Part shown: positions 1-12,549 of the stretch, piece after piece
Layout: the number at the start of each line of letters is the position of its first letter
Position numbering within the stretch: position 1 is the first letter of the stretch
Assembly (NCBI GenBank): GCA_025786725.1
Contig: JAHLTZ010000001.1
Span: 496,001-560,000, forward strand
Source of the DNA: Syncephalis fuscata
Lineage: Eukaryota > Zoopagomycota > Zoopagomycetes > Zoopagales > Piptocephalidaceae
Length of the DNA stretch: 64,000 nucleotides
Direction of reading: 5' to 3'
Notes under the pieces: model-generated
What the model was told of the DNA's origin: nothing
The model's database searches: none
The model's input: only the letters and a program-made list of their open reading frames with translations
Position numbers and translations under genes: made by a program

Positions 1-297
1 TGTTTTAAAACCAATATATTTATTTTGCATCGCATGGTCAGTTGCATGCAATGGTATAATATCCAGCAATAAGTAACTTCTACCACATGTGTACTAGATG
101 ATTGAAATTGCCGCGTCATCTGTGTAATTGCCGAGCAGGTTAAAGCAAAAACCTCGGCAGCATGTTATTACGTCATTGCTATGTTGGTATATACGTATGC
201 TCCAAGCCACCATGCAAATGTGCTGTTATTGGTTCACGCTGTACATAATGGTATGACCTATACAGCACAGTATACTGGTATCTCAGCATAATCATAT

Positions 298-311
298 ACT
301 TAAATAGCCCC
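298..311 (+). promoter_or_regulatory. TATA-like core promoter shared by the secreted-peptide family
   Basis: The motif ACTTAAATAGCCCC is followed by an ACACACAAC-type leader and lies about 130 bases before the ATG at 442. The same arrangement occurs at 27406-27419 and on the minus strand at 38546-38533, at similar distances from related start codons. Its role as core promoter is inferred from this conservation and position. Confidence 0.6.
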
Positions 312-441
312 AAAATACACACAACTAACTAGCGATATCATCGCCACATTCTAATCTCTGCCAAATACTCACTATTATCTATTTTATATTACCGAATTTA
401 TTGTTTAATATACTTTATTATTTTAGCAAATCAATATCACC

Positions 442-535
442 ATGAAGCTTTCTATTGCCGTCGTTTGCACCATTGTCGTGGCCTTTGTGGCTAATACTGC
501 TATGGTGGATGCTAAGCCAAACCGAATCCGCCGTG
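442..535 (+). pseudogene. Orphan signal-peptide exon of a small secreted protein
   Basis: The exon starts MKLSIAVVCTIVVAFV, has a typical hydrophobic signal core, and ends at Arg-Arg in phase 1, followed by a strong GTATGT donor at 536-541. Read through, the frame stops at TAA 580-582. The first exon of the micro-exon gene at 38399-38303 has the same length class, phase, donor and first intron bases (GTATGTTGCAAT). I find no convincing micro-exon or acceptor in the 240 bases before the convergent F-box gene, so the rest of this gene appears lost. Use of a distant downstream exon cannot be excluded. Confidence 0.6.
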
Positions 536-779
536 GTATGTTGCAATTACTATATATACATATACAAATTGGTATATCATAATAAATAAATAGCACACAT
601 TAAATATGCAATTAAACTTTTTGAATATATTTGATTCATCACTTATATTTTCAACAATTATAATAAAATTTATTTGGCATGAAAATTTATATTAACGAAT
701 ATCAACATGACACATTATCGCAATATCAAATAGATGTATAATAAGCTGTTTAGTAAAGAATAAAATAAATTAATAGCAA

Positions 780-2422
780 TTAAAATGACAAATCTATTAT
801 TTTATAATCTTTGCCACGAGCTATTAACATCGCGTTTCTCGTGTTAAATGTATCGTTTAATAATAAAGGATGATTAATCAGGCGGTCAAGCCTTACAATA
901 ATAGTACGACGTCGAAGCACTTGTTTGTATAAATACTCTGAATTTTTCTTGCCCAACTTTCTGGTACGATTTGAATTAATTAAATCTATCGCTGTAAGTG
1001 TGCCGTCGTCTTTAGAGCTACAAACAATAAATCCTCCAATACATAATGAAAAATGCTTAGTATACTTGTTTATATTTAGCAGGCGAGGAGCTCCAGGCAC
1101 TGAACTTAAGGTTTCTACGTCGATATGTGCTAGTATAGCGCCATCGGTTAGGCTGTGAATTGCCCAGTTTTTTGAATACATAACAAGAATGCGGTTAAAA
1201 CCAAATAGCGGTACTGTGCTATAACGATAGTTGTTAAGTAGCCAAATGGGTTCTACGTTTTTAATACAAGCATTTGGGCTGCCGCATTCTGTTGAAATCA
1301 TAGCTAAGCTTATTTCATCTGCTCTGTCTTTGTTCACTATATTAACAGCTAGCTTTGAGTTATTCTCAATTAAAACTCGATTGTCATCTAGTTTTCTAAC
1401 AAGAATTTTAAAGTCTTCAAACCTTTTAAAGCATATTTCTCCTTGCATTAGACAACGCGGGCCATATCCTAGATGGCGAGCTGAAAACTCCCATACGTTC
1501 CATTTAAGCGTGGTAGTGGTATCAGAATAATGCAATGATCTACTAAATATAGTTACTGCTTCTTCGGTAGCTTTCAATAAAAATGTTTCACCATGATGAG
1601 TTGTAATAGTACCCATGCACAATTGACCGTTAGCAAGATCAAAAACGTGAGTTGCTAGTACATTTGATCTATCTGTTTCTCCGGTTGTTGGCTTTAAATG
1701 ATTAATCATCATCCAGCGACCACGAATGCTTGCACTGTCGCATAAACAGGAAAATTGACGCGGTCGTATAAGTGAGATCAGATGCAGCGGCCAAATGTAA
1801 ATGATGCATGGCTCTGTAATAAAATCTGCGTTATTTGCTTGTTTAGTAATAGCCACTACAAATCTATCTGATATCAACATTGTTTTGCGTAATATTTATA
1901 GTTTGCATCATTTTGAAATAATTTACGTAAGCGCCAAAATCGCTCAGTAAACGCTTCTCCTATTGGCTGACATTGTTCAACAATAAAGCATTTACGCAGG
2001 TCAGCATGGTGATGAGCAATCCGTTGCAATACAATAAAACAACTGTTATTCGGCTCCTCTATTGCTACATCTTTAATCGAATATGGTATGCCTTTAAGCC
2101 AATTTTCATCAGTAGCACGTCGATAGCAGAATGCACGAAACCATTCAATATTTTGTTCATCCAGCTGAGTAGTGCTGACTGTTTTTTTGGTCTGTGATGT
2201 CACCAGCTTTGATACACGTACTGTCTTCACATACCAAGCCAGCCATTTAATCTCGCTGTCATCAGCAAGATTATAATACTGCTTATATCGCTGATGCCAA
2301 AGATTATTTTGTCGACTGACACAATACCACAGCCATCTACTGCAGCATGAAAACAGAACAAGTGAGTTGTTGTTGGCAAATGCGACAATACGTCCAATAA
2401 CAACTATAGGAATATAATCCAT
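780..2422 (-). CDS. F-box protein, two exons or one -1 frame break
   Basis: The first part (2422-1927) begins with a weak F-box-like segment (about residues 5-50: VIGRIVAF, LFSCCSRW, LWHQRYKQYY). This matches the usual Skp1-binding layout of an F-box, a helix with Cys-Ser-Arg-Trp and Leu-Trp. The second part (to 780) has repeated short strand-like segments that could form a propeller-like substrate domain, but I recognise no exact repeat. The two reading frames overlap near 1874-1880. A 59-nt intron at 1926-1868 (donor GTAAAT, acceptor ATATCAG) joins them in frame, giving about 530 residues. A single missing base would also do so. Such proteins usually select targets for SCF ubiquitin ligases; the substrate is unknown. 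The gene runs convergently towards the orphan exon at 442. Confidence 0.6.
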
Positions 2423-3123
2423 TATGTAAAGTAAGCAAAAAAAAGAAATGATAATAGTATTGGCAAGAATTATTTATACTAATATTACTTCATTAAAAAT
2501 GGACATAGCACGTAGTTATAATAAACATATGCATGACGTGTATTTTAAATGTACATGTATTGTACAACCTTCAAAGGCCATTAAGCCTTTGGGATAACAA
2601 CCCACTTACAATACAACTTACTTTTACATCAGGTTTTATGTAAAATAGCTTCCCAAGTGTTATATGTTTTATTTATGTACATCAACACCAAGTATTAAAT
2701 ATATGTATTAATTTTATAGTATATATAACTAGTAATAAACTTGAATGCTTGTAATAATTCATTTATTAACAATTTATTTACAACTAATGGCTATTTGCTG
2801 TTTATATTATTGTAATGTTTATTGTTAGCAATTAGTATTAATACCCAATAAATATAACGTTCTTATGGCTATTACAAATGATATTCTGTTCAATTGCATG
2901 GCATATTTCTTAGTTATATTATTATGACACACGGTCACACTGCCGGATAACTGCAATATAATTGATAAAAGTGTGAATCTATTTTTAAAGATTGATCATA
3001 AATTTGAATTTCCGATATACTTACCAACAAATCTTGTTTCAGTTTCTTCTTATCTGTTGTTCACTTCCTACTAACTGCAACTTACTAACACCGCTTATTG
3101 TTCTCATTCACTTATTTTTCACA
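2423..3123. other. AT-rich intergenic region
   Basis: This stretch separates the F-box gene (leftward) from the tryptophan gene (rightward), so it should hold two divergent promoters. The frame of the tryptophan gene is open back to 2992, but the family's normal N-terminus starts at the ATG at 3124. I see no RNA gene or recognisable repeat. Confidence 0.5.
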
Positions 3124-5487
3124 ATGGCTTTAGTGCTTATTGATAATTATGATAGTTTTACCTGGAATATTTACCAGTATCTCTGTTCGTTGGGTGCCGA
3201 CGTGCGTGTTTATCGCAACGATAAAACCACTGTTGAAGAAGTAGCGGCTCTTAAGCCGGCTCATATCGTAATCTCACCAGGGCCTGGCCATCCTTCAACT
3301 GATGCTGGTGTATCTAAAGCAATTATTGCACACTTTGCCGGCAAAGTACCTATACTGGGTGTTTGTTTAGGACATCAATGCATATATGAAATGTATGGCG
3401 GTACAGTTAGTTTTGCCGGTGAAATTGTTCACGGTAAAACATCGGCGCTTAAGCACGATGGTAAAGGATTATTCCTTGATGTGCCTCAAGATGTCGAGGT
3501 AACACGCTATCACTCGTTGGCCGGTGACCCAGCAACGCTTCCAAGCGATTTGGTCGTAACAGCACGCACCGCAGATGGCGTTATTGAAGGCTTACGTCAT
3601 CGTTCATTATGTATTGTAGGTGTGCAATTCCATCCTGAAAGTATTCTTAGTGGATATGGTATGGAAATGTTTGCTACCTTTTTACGCATGCATGCTGGTA
3701 CATGGGCCGAACAACCAGAATTCAAGGTTGATTCACAATCCGTTGAATTACCAACGACACCGAAGGCTGGACAAGCAAAGGTAGAGGCAAGCCATGGTGC
3801 ACCAACTATATTGCAGCGTATACAAGCTCAGCGTAAACTTGATGTTGCCGCGGCAAAATCAGAGCCAGGTCGAGCTGAGCATCAGTTACGTGCGTTGGTA
3901 GAAGCAAATGCTTGTGAGCCAGCCATCGATCTTTATAGGCAATTACAAGGATCTGCAGCACCAGGCAACCAGCGGTGATGGCCGAAGTTAAACGAGCTTC
4001 ACCTAGTAAAGGTGACATTGATATTACAATTAATGCAGGCCTACAGGCACGTCGCTACGCTGAAGCTGGTGCAGCAGTAATTTCTGTGCTTACTGAGCCT
4101 ACTTGGTTCCGTGGTCGTATTGAAGATTTACGTCAAGCTCGAGATGCAGTCGCTCATTTACCATATCGCCCTGCTATTTTACGCAAAGATTTTATCATTG
4201 ATACTTACCAAATCTATGAAGCAAGATTAGCTGGCGCCGACACAATTTTGCTTATTGTAGCCATATTGACCGATGTTGAGCTAACCGATCTAATGAACGT
4301 ATCACGCTCGTTGGGAATGGAGCCATTGGTTGAAGTCAACAATAGCGATGAGATGCAACGCGCATTGAGTTTGGGTGCTCGAGTTATTGGCGTGAACAAT
4401 CGAAATCTGCATACTTTTGATGTCGATCCTTCGACAACAACTCAGCTAGCTCAACAAGTGCCACCTGATGTTATACTAGCTGCACTAAGTGGTATTACTA
4501 AGCGTGCCGACGTTGAACCATATTTAGTTGCCGGCGCTAGTGCAGTTTTAGTAGGCGAGGCTCTAATGAGATCCAAAGATCCAGCTACATTTATTCGTGA
4601 ATTACGTGCTGTGAAATCGCCTCTTGTCGTTGATATTGAGGCACCAATACCGACTACAGCCACAGAGGCGCCATTGGTAAAGATATGTGGCATACGAACG
4701 GTTGAGGCTGCATTAGTAGCTGTAGAAGCAGGTGCTAAATTGATTGGTATGATATTTGCACCGACAAGACGTCGTGTTACTGTTGGACGTGCACGAGCTA
4801 TTGTTGAAGCAGTACGAACTGCAGCTTCTACTTCAGTAACACGCGAAATAATAGATGGTACGACGACTGAAGTAGAGGAAGATAACATTATTGGTGGCAC
4901 TCCGTGTTCCGATGCAGTAGCTGCTAATATGGCCGGTCTGAATTGGTTTGATTTTCATGTGCAGCAGATTAGCAAGTCGCCACGACCATTGCTCGTCGGT
5001 GTTTTCCAAAACCAGTCAGTTGAATACATGACACGCGTTGCACGGGACGTTGGCCTTGATTTTATTCAATTACACGGCCAGGAGCCGACGGAAGTTAGCA
5101 CTTTGCTGCCCGTTCCTACATTGCGTGCCTTCCATCTTGGATTTAAGATGACCGCAATAATGCCGCATTGCTAAGACGAGAGGTGCGACGAGAAGGCTAT
5201 CATGCCATACCGGTACTTGATGCACTTGTTGTGGGTGCAGCACATCAAGGTGGCCAGGGAGTAGCAATTGATGCAATCTAGTCGCTCAGGTGATAGCGCC
5301 GTCGTGTGATGCCCAGCCAAATCTACCGGTTATTCTGGCCGGTGGCCTTAATCCGCAGAATATTGCCGGCATTGTGAACCGTCTAAAGCCGTGGGCTGTT
5401 GATGTATCAAGCGGTATTGAGACTGATGGTGTGCAAGATGTAGCTAAAATCCGTGCTTTTATTAAAGCTGCACAAGGCTCATTATAA
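3124..5487 (+). CDS. Trifunctional tryptophan synthesis protein (GATase-IGPS-PRAI), frame broken three times
   Basis: Three domains follow the order of fungal trpC/TRP1-type fusions. The glutamine amidotransferase half of anthranilate synthase (3124 to about 3750) has [14 protein letters not shown], the GVCLGHQC nucleophile and QFHPES. Indole-3-glycerol-phosphate synthase (about 3800-4650) has [12 protein letters not shown] and ILRKDFI. Phosphoribosylanthranilate isomerase (about 4670-5487) has KICGIRT, QLHGQE and [10 protein letters not shown]. Together they supply ammonia and steps 3 and 4 of tryptophan synthesis in the cytosol. The reading frame is interrupted near 3967, 5146 and 5275, each time by a -1 step, while the protein on both sides stays conserved. 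It could be an inactive gene or an assembly missing single bases. A decayed copy of its 3' end lies at 6890-7260. The ATG at 3124 is chosen because [12 protein letters not shown] is the usual start. Confidence 0.85.
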
Positions 5488-6889
5488 CATCTAGTGACTA
5501 TGTACATGTGTATGCGTGTACTGCTCAAATTTATTGGATGCACTATTGATACCTACTGCACGAACAAATAAACGTTGCTACATTTACTACAAGATTATAG
5601 TTTATGCATAATCTGTTTGGTATATCATTTTTATTTTACATTTTACTAAACTAAAGTGATAATATGTTTTATAATATTGTCTACTTGTGCTAAATGACTT
5701 TTATTCTTAATGCATTTATTCATTTACTATTAATCTGTTCTATAATGTACCGACATGTTGGGTAGATTGACTTTTATTATTTACACACCATTTATTAATC
5801 AATTAAACTCGGCTGTTTATAAATATTGACTGACAGGCTCACATCTCACAATCTACGTCATCACATTTCCTTTCTCTTTCTTTACACTTGATAGCATATA
5901 TCCATTGCATATACTTGTACACTTCATATATGCTAACTAGATAGTGTTAGTAGTCGACTGACTACTAGTTATGTACAAACACTATTTACACTATGTACTT
6001 GCATTGCTCTTTTGTAATCGCCTTCATTACTCCGATCATTGGTATTGGCAGTTTTATTGGCAAGTATGTGCATTTCTGGCTTTGTTCTATGTTATTTCGA
6101 ACATATGCACTGTTATCTCTTGGCTGATTGACAAATACAAATAAATAAACAATATTTTAAAGTTATCTCTTTAGGCTAGAAATATAGCAGTAAGTTAGAA
6201 CTCAAATGATTTTCTCATCAAATATAAATAATATAAATCCAAATAAGCCAAGTTAGAATTTGCAAATAATATATCTAACAATAGAAATACAGTTTTATTA
6301 ATAAAACATAGCTAGTAAAATACAGAATAGTATAAAGTAGAATAAATAGAAAGAATGATGATTAAATAACAATAATGGTTATATTGTATATAAATGAATG
6401 AGCGAAATAAATCGAATTTTGTAGTAAATACAATTTGCAATAAACAAAGGGCAATTTGAATAGCACAAGATCAGTATATAATAAAATAATAGAAATATAA
6501 ATTATATTGAAATGAAATAAGACAAACAGCTAAATAAGTCACTAATGATATTATTAAAATAGTTAGAGTAATTGTAGCTGTATAAAATTTAATTACCTGT
6601 AATGCATTAATATTACAGAAATAATTGTTTTTATTTAATTAATAATATTGTAAATAGCGAGCATCATACTTAGCGGTAAATGAGTATTACCGTTGAGAGT
6701 AGCAGAGTAGTAAAAAATGTACATTCTACAGCCGCCCTGTTACAGTTGGTTTAAGATGGTTTAAGTTTTATATGCAGCGAATTAACAAGGTTTTATAACT
6801 ATTATTTGTTGCTGTTTCTCAAATTAACTAGTCAAATAAATGACGCGTGTCGCAAAAAATGTTGGTTTTTGGTTTCATTTAATTGCACG
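5488..6889. other. AT-rich intergenic region with a possible short spliced gene
   Basis: Mostly AT-rich sequence without long frames. A TATA-like TATAAATA at about 5817, a pyrimidine-rich leader, and an ATG at 5971 opening a 57-codon frame with hydrophobic segments look gene-like. A GTATGT donor falls inside that frame, and an acceptor TCTTTAG plus a GTAAGT donor follow 100 bases later. The products of either reading resemble nothing I know, so I do not call a gene. Confidence 0.3.
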
Positions 6890-7260
6890 TGCAGGAATTA
6901 ACAAAAGTTGGCACTTTGCTGCTCGTTCCTACACTGCGTGCCTTTCATTTCAAGTTCAATGACTAGCACGATAATACCGCATTACTAAGGCGAGAGGTAT
7001 GGCGAGAAGGCTGTCGCATTATAGTACCATTTGACGCACTTGTGGATGCAGCGCATTAAAATGACCAGGGGGGTGGCACTATCGCGTGGTGCCCAGCCAA
7101 AGCTACCGGTTATTCTGGTCGCCGGTCTCGGTCCGCAGAATACTGCTGACATTCTGAATTGTCTAGAGCCGTGAACTATTGAGCAATATTAAAACGGATG
7201 GCGTGCAATATGTAGCTAAAATTCACACCTTCCTTGAAGCTGCAGGATGCCCATTGTAGC
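6890..7260 (+). pseudogene. Decayed duplicate of the PRAI 3' end
   Basis: This stretch aligns by eye with 5085-5487 of the tryptophan gene. Shared pieces include GCACTTTGCTGC, the ALLRRE region, GCCCAGCCAAA followed by CTACCGGTTATTCTGG, and the final GCTAAAATTC. It carries in-frame stops, an internal deletion and many substitutions, so it cannot encode an isomerase. It reads continuously through the spot where the main copy loses its frame (about 5146), which supports a one-base loss there. Confidence 0.85.
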
Positions 7261-7959
7261 CGTTGATGACTATGTGTATATGTATGGTGTGATACCCCCA
7301 TTTAGCGAATGCACTACTGAAACTTTAATGCATGAAGAAAGAAGCAGCAACACTTTTACTGTAAGGTTATAGTGCTATACATATTTATTAATATCTGTTA
7401 TTGCTATGCCATCTATTATTTAGCTGGTATTGTAATGTGAAGTTACAATAAATTAATAAACATTGGACTATTAAAACTAGTAATTCAAAACAAGAATCTA
7501 TTACCATGAGCTTTATTCATTCTAGTTATACATGATAATTTTGTTGCTATAGCGCCATAACATTATTCCAATAGTTATTGCGTGTATGGTCATAGAAAAA
7601 TCATGTGCACGTACGCGCCAGACACATCTACTCATGATAAATTAAATATACATACAGAAATATGCACGCACAAATGCACACAATGCCTTCTATGCATAAA
7701 GATGACTACATATGTAGGGAACAAATGAGGACTACATGTGACTCAATTCATATTGAATATAATCTTTTTACTTAACTATTCAAGGGTCATGTTTTGTTAA
7801 TGAATCGTTACCATTATCTCTTTGCTACCAGAGAGCGTCGCTTGTATTAAATCCTTTAATTCATGGTCTAATTTACTCGATTGTTTAATATTCTTTTACT
7901 TCAAACCTATATTTATCTATTAGTATTTTTATTGCGCTTTATCTGCCTATTAATTTATA
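7261..7959. other. Intergenic region
   Basis: AT-rich DNA with short alternating CACA/TATA stretches near 7660-7690. It presumably contains the promoter of the membrane-protein gene at 7960. No coding or RNA feature is supported. Confidence 0.4.
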
Positions 7960-8956
7960 ATGAATAATACATGGCCCAAACTGGCCGGGATTCTACCACT
8001 TAATCCACAGGGCGAAATATCACCGCTGGATTTTATGGCTCAGGCTACTGATATGGCTGACGCTCGCATGCGAGCACAAAGTAACTTTACCCAAATATCT
8101 TTGAATGTTCTTATGACCTTGGTATTTCTGCGAAATACCTGGCAGGCTATCCGTCTAGTCCAATGCCAGTTGTGTAATGTAGCCAGTTGGTGCTGCCTAA
8201 TTCAAGCCGGTATGGGCGCAATATTTGGTCTATGTACGCTCTCCTCGGCATTATCAAGCGGCCCTGTGTGTCGCGTCAACGGTTGGATGGGCGCCTTCGG
8301 TATGACAGTATCGAGTGTATGCATCAGTGTATGCCTACTCGTCAAGGCTTATGCAGTGCAAATGCGGGACCGTCGCTTACTCTGGTTTGCCTCGTTGTTA
8401 TTGCTACCTCAAGGTGTAACTCTGTGGGCCGCCTGGATCGAGAGCGATATTGTGAACACGGTCCATTCCGCTTGCGTTGTTTACTTGCCCGCCTACTATC
8501 CGTGGTTTCGATCCGCACTTGAGATTTCTACTAACATTGTGTTTTCCTGCATTTTCTTGAGTGCAGCTGTTGGTCAATACCGCATATTTGGCAGCCAATG
8601 CTGGCGAAAACTTAGCGCCGACGGCTTAATCTACTTGATTCTCGTCATAGCCTCCAACATTGCCACTGCTACGTTAACTGCCTTTCTGACATTTGGCTTG
8701 CTTAGTGAGATGATTTACCTACTTGAATGTAAGTTGTAATGATTAAGAAAGTTTAACAGTTTATTAATATTACTGATTTGGCAATGCCACAGGGATGATG
8801 ACCTCTTGTCTAATGATCAGGCAGCAAGAGCGATTGCAAATTGAGTTTACCCCCAAAAAACGTCGTCGCTCGTCGTGCTACTCGAAAAGCCATACCATGC
8901 ATATACTACTTTTATCTCAACGTTCCACTGACAGGCCTTGCTTTCTTTTATCGTAA
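7960..8956 (+). CDS. Seven-pass-like membrane protein, lineage-specific family, member A
   Basis: Exon 1 (7960-8728) and exon 2 (8793-8956) are joined by a 64-nt GTAAGT...CACAG intron in phase 1 that rebuilds a conserved Trp codon. The protein of about 310 residues has a conserved N-terminus (TWPKLAG, GEISPLDFMA) and about seven hydrophobic segments. Other conserved pieces are WCC, SSVCI.VCLL.KAYAVQM, a QYR.FGS.CW loop and a basic Lys/Arg-rich tail. The layout suggests a plasma-membrane receptor-like protein, but I recognise no named family, so the function is unknown. Three relatives lie in this window, at 10886, 43449 and 46132, marking a local expansion. This copy and the one at 46132 look intact. 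Confidence 0.85.
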
Positions 8957-10885
8957 AAATATTGCCAGTAATCACCTGTATGTTCGCCAACAAGCGTCGC
9001 CGTTTGTATCTTTTGATTGCGACTAATCATTGATGATGGTTTATGTTAACGCCAATAATCATCCTATAAACAGTAATAAACGAATTGTTCACCTTGAATT
9101 CAATCATAGCTAATGCTAGTTAGCTATCAAAGACTTTAGTAGTTTACAATGAGTAATTGTATAATAGCTGCATAAAGCACAAAGTTTAAGACTTACTATT
9201 AAAGAGGCTTTTCTCTTTTAATACACAAGAGTAGAAAGCAGGCAAGAACATGTAGTTTCTTGACATGTTAAAACAATTAAAAAGTGTTTAATAATAAAAT
9301 GTAGCTGTACTTTTATAGAGCATTTACAAAGCAAATTTAATTTAGCTAAAGCTGTATTAGTAGTAACAGAAAAACTAATAAAAATGAAGTATTAATTTTA
9401 AAGAAACAAAAACAAACATTAACTAAAAGATCTGCATTAGCCATTGTACAAACGTAATAGCAGACGTATATTAAAGAAGCGATAGTGAGTGTGTTAAAGC
9501 ATCAATACTTGCTTGGTATTAATAGAATGCCCTGTTCAATAATCTGCATTATTACGATAAACCAGCATTGAATTGATTAACTATTGATTCAGAATCTAAC
9601 AAAGCTGCACAATTAAAATACAACCTGATTTATTGCGATTTAATAAAAATGAACATATCCCATGAATTGCGCATTTTTATATTTCTATGTATGTTACCGG
9701 TTGTATAGAATTGATAAACGCATGTGATTAAACTACCAAAACTATACCTATATGGCTCTTCTAACAACATGGTACCCGTAGACTTAGAACATGCATAGGT
9801 AAGGCAATTAAGAACAAGACATGAGGAAGAAATGCAATACAGTATTGCTTTCTACCAGTCCAATATACAACAACGGTTTTAAATTCAAATTTAACAGTAA
9901 AAGCAAACTCTGTTTAGGAACAAATATTTGCCGGAAATAGTCAATGCCTATGGTTTATTAATCTCTATATTGGATAGAGATTGCGCCACCATGAACTTGT
10001 AATTCGATCCCAGCTTCACTGTATGGGCACACCTTATAAATTGAACCAGCTAAGGCGTAAGTTTTCCGTGGTAAAACGGTCCATCAGTTCTTACTCTGTC
10101 CTATATATACTTGAACCGGTTTTGAGCAGCTGATGGTGTTTAAGAATTCCCATACATACAGGTTAATAATCCTAATAATACAAAAGACTTAGTAATTATG
10201 CTATCGTCATCACGTCATGCGGTTTCACAATGAGCTGGTACTTGAACTAAATAGCAGCCATGAAACATGTAACCAAACAGGACGTTCTTTCAAACGAAGG
10301 TAAAAGACGCAACTGTAGCGTGTTTGAAGTCAGCGCTTCTTAGCAAATCGTCAAAGCGCCGAACGCCGTACTGAAACCACTGCCATTTACCTCTATACAC
10401 GCTCGCCACGTGAAAACATCAATGGGACCCATTGAGGCCTTCATTCTTATTTACAGTGTATGGGGAAAACTATGGTCATATCGGTAGATCAGCACATTTG
10501 TACTTGACTACTATTGCTAGTGGTTTACCACTATTTGCAGTTTAGCGACAAATTGGGAAACACATGGTGTTAACATAAACCACAAACAAAAAATTGGTTG
10601 AAACAAAAACGGACTATCGCACATTAAACTGGTTATTGAAGATTAAATCGTACGTGAGGAGCTTCTGTAACACGCGCCTTTTCTTGCTTTGGGACGTTAC
10701 ACATGGTGTTTCACGAAGATAATGGCACGATGTGCCACATCCTTAACAAGCAGACGGTTTATGCAAAAACGTAAATAAATATATATATGACTTTTACCGC
10801 AACCACGCTCGCTGTTACAACTCTAAACTATACATATTTTCCTCGTTTATACAAAAATCTGTTTTGCATACCATTGTCGACTATA
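8957..10885. other. Long intergenic region between two membrane-family genes
   Basis: About 1.9 kb without a supported gene. The left half is AT-rich. The right half, from about 9950, is more mixed in composition and contains TATATATA stretches, but the frames are short and show no family motif. I see no tRNA or transposon ends. Confidence 0.45.
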
Positions 10886-11787
10886 ATGATTCATAACGAT
10901 ACTTGGCCAAAGGTCGCCGGTTTTATTACCGTGCATCCACTTGGTGAGATTTCTCCCTTGGATTTTATGGCCAGCACCACAACCATGAAAGATGCACGAA
11001 TGGCCGCTCATAGCAACTTTACTCAGGGCGCAATGAACGCCATAATATTTGCTATTTTTTTGCGCAACACATATTGTGCATTAAAAATGCTTTATTACCG
11101 TCCACGTTCCATCGCCAATTGGTGCTGCTTCTTGCAAGCAGGAGCAGGCGTAGCTCTCGGTGTTGTTTCGCTAACCGCCGTTACCACCAGCTTTTCAACC
11201 TGCCGACACATTGGCTGGGTTGCTGCATTGGTTTAATGGTATCTAGCGTATGTGTAAACATTTGCTTGCTTCTCAAGGCCTATGCAGTACAAATGCGTAG
11301 TAAGATTCTACTATGGGTTGGGATTTTACTGATCCTGCCCAATGGCGTAACAATCTGGGTAGCCTGGTTTGAGAGTCCTGTATTTAACACGGTTAAGGCA
11401 GCATGTATCATGATCTTCCCGCATTTCTACCCCATATTCAAGGCTGCTCTCGACATAGTTTTGAATATTATCTTCTCCACCATCTTTTTACGAGTTGTTG
11501 TCGGCCAATACCGTGTGTTTGGCAGCAAATGCTGGAAACGACTAAGTGCCGATGGCTTGCTTTATCTTATTTGCGTAGCTATATCCAATCTTCTTACGGG
11601 CGTTTTCACCTCCATTGAGCTTCTTGGCCCTCTCAGAGAAATGGTGTTTATCGTTGATTGGGTGTTGACTTCATGTTTGATCGTGTATCAGCATCAGCAA
11701 CTGCTAGCTAACGCTGCACCCAAGTCCAGCTCATCACATTCACGTCCCGTAAAGCCGCAATACTCTAAAATGCGATCAGTAATGTAA
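10886..11787 (+). CDS. Seven-pass-like membrane protein, member B, intronless with one frame break
   Basis: It begins MIHNDTWPKVAGF at 10886 and shares the GEISPLDFMA N-terminus, the membrane segments, the QYRVFGSKCW loop and the DWVLTSC region with the copy at 7960. Two points are odd. The frame steps by -1 near 11228, between GWVAAL and the next segment, a site where the relatives read straight through. Also, the intron that relatives carry after the Asp codon before the conserved Trp is cleanly absent, because GATTGG is continuous at about 11656. Precise intron loss suggests conversion by a cDNA. The rest of the frame is open and well conserved, so the gene may be functional with one base missing from the assembly. 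Confidence 0.8.
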
Positions 11788-12549
11788 TCTTCTACATTTT
11801 ATTGGCAGTGCCGAATACAAGATTAAAGAAGAAATACAACTGATTGTATTAATTTAGTTTGCCAAATATTGTCCTAGCTTATATAAATATGTTTTATTGA
11901 AACAATGAATATATTCTATTTAAATAATGGGTGCTATTTTACTTTAAGTCTCTAGTCTTAACTGGGGGGCAAAAGGTCCACAACTTGAATAACAAACCGT
12001 TAATCAGTTTTTGATACTGAGAAGTGATTTGTTGGAATAGTGTTATATCAGCTCTAACTAATTCAAGCAAAGATGAATCAGTCTGTACTATTTCCAATGT
12101 TCAATATTAGTGTTAATAAATTAAATTGAATTGTATAATAATGTTAAATGACACAATATTTATATGATGGTGCAGTTTATTTAACTTAACAGGTATTAAA
12201 AGTTAAAAGCTAAAAATAAAATGATATATAGTATGTATATATATATATATTAGTGCAACAACACTAGCACAATCAAATAGAACAACTAAATAATTATTGA
12301 TATTATTGCTAAAATAGCTAACATAACTGCAATTGTAGCGAATGTAACTCATTGTAATATGTTAATATTCGATCAATCTTTCTACGCATAGCCAAAAACA
12401 GCAATAATTGGTCTCAAATGTTCTAAAGTAGTCAAATAGTATGTTACATTGCTTATTTCTACTGTTTTATTCTTTTTACAAATAACAGTTGTTTATTTAT
12501 ATTTAATAAAGACACTAAATCAATATAATATTTGAATTTAAGCAATTTA
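11788..12549. other. AT-rich intergenic region with a dispersed-repeat fragment
   Basis: AT-rich DNA containing a (TA)n run near 12235-12250. At about 12360-12440 there is a fragment of the repeat also seen at 33720, 41035 and 45365, recognised by TTAATATTCGATCAATC and the TCTACGCATAGCCAA stretch. Confidence 0.5.

Larger units (their letters stand above)
1..535 (+). repeat. Duplicated promoter plus signal-peptide exon, copy A
   Basis: This segment is nearly identical to 27111-27643, with only a few substitutions and one- or two-base indels seen by eye. It carries upstream DNA, a TATA-like core promoter, a leader and the first 94 coding bases of a small secreted protein. The copies part exactly after the bases CGT G: here a GTATGT splice donor follows, while at 27644 coding sequence continues. 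The left limit is unknown because the window starts inside the repeat. A third, more diverged relative lies on the minus strand at 38303-38546. Confidence 0.93.

Noticed and set aside
9950-10780. Possible gene or RNA in the mixed-composition stretch before membrane-family member B
   Set aside because: Frames are short, no splice model gives a recognisable protein, and no tRNA-like fold was found by eye.
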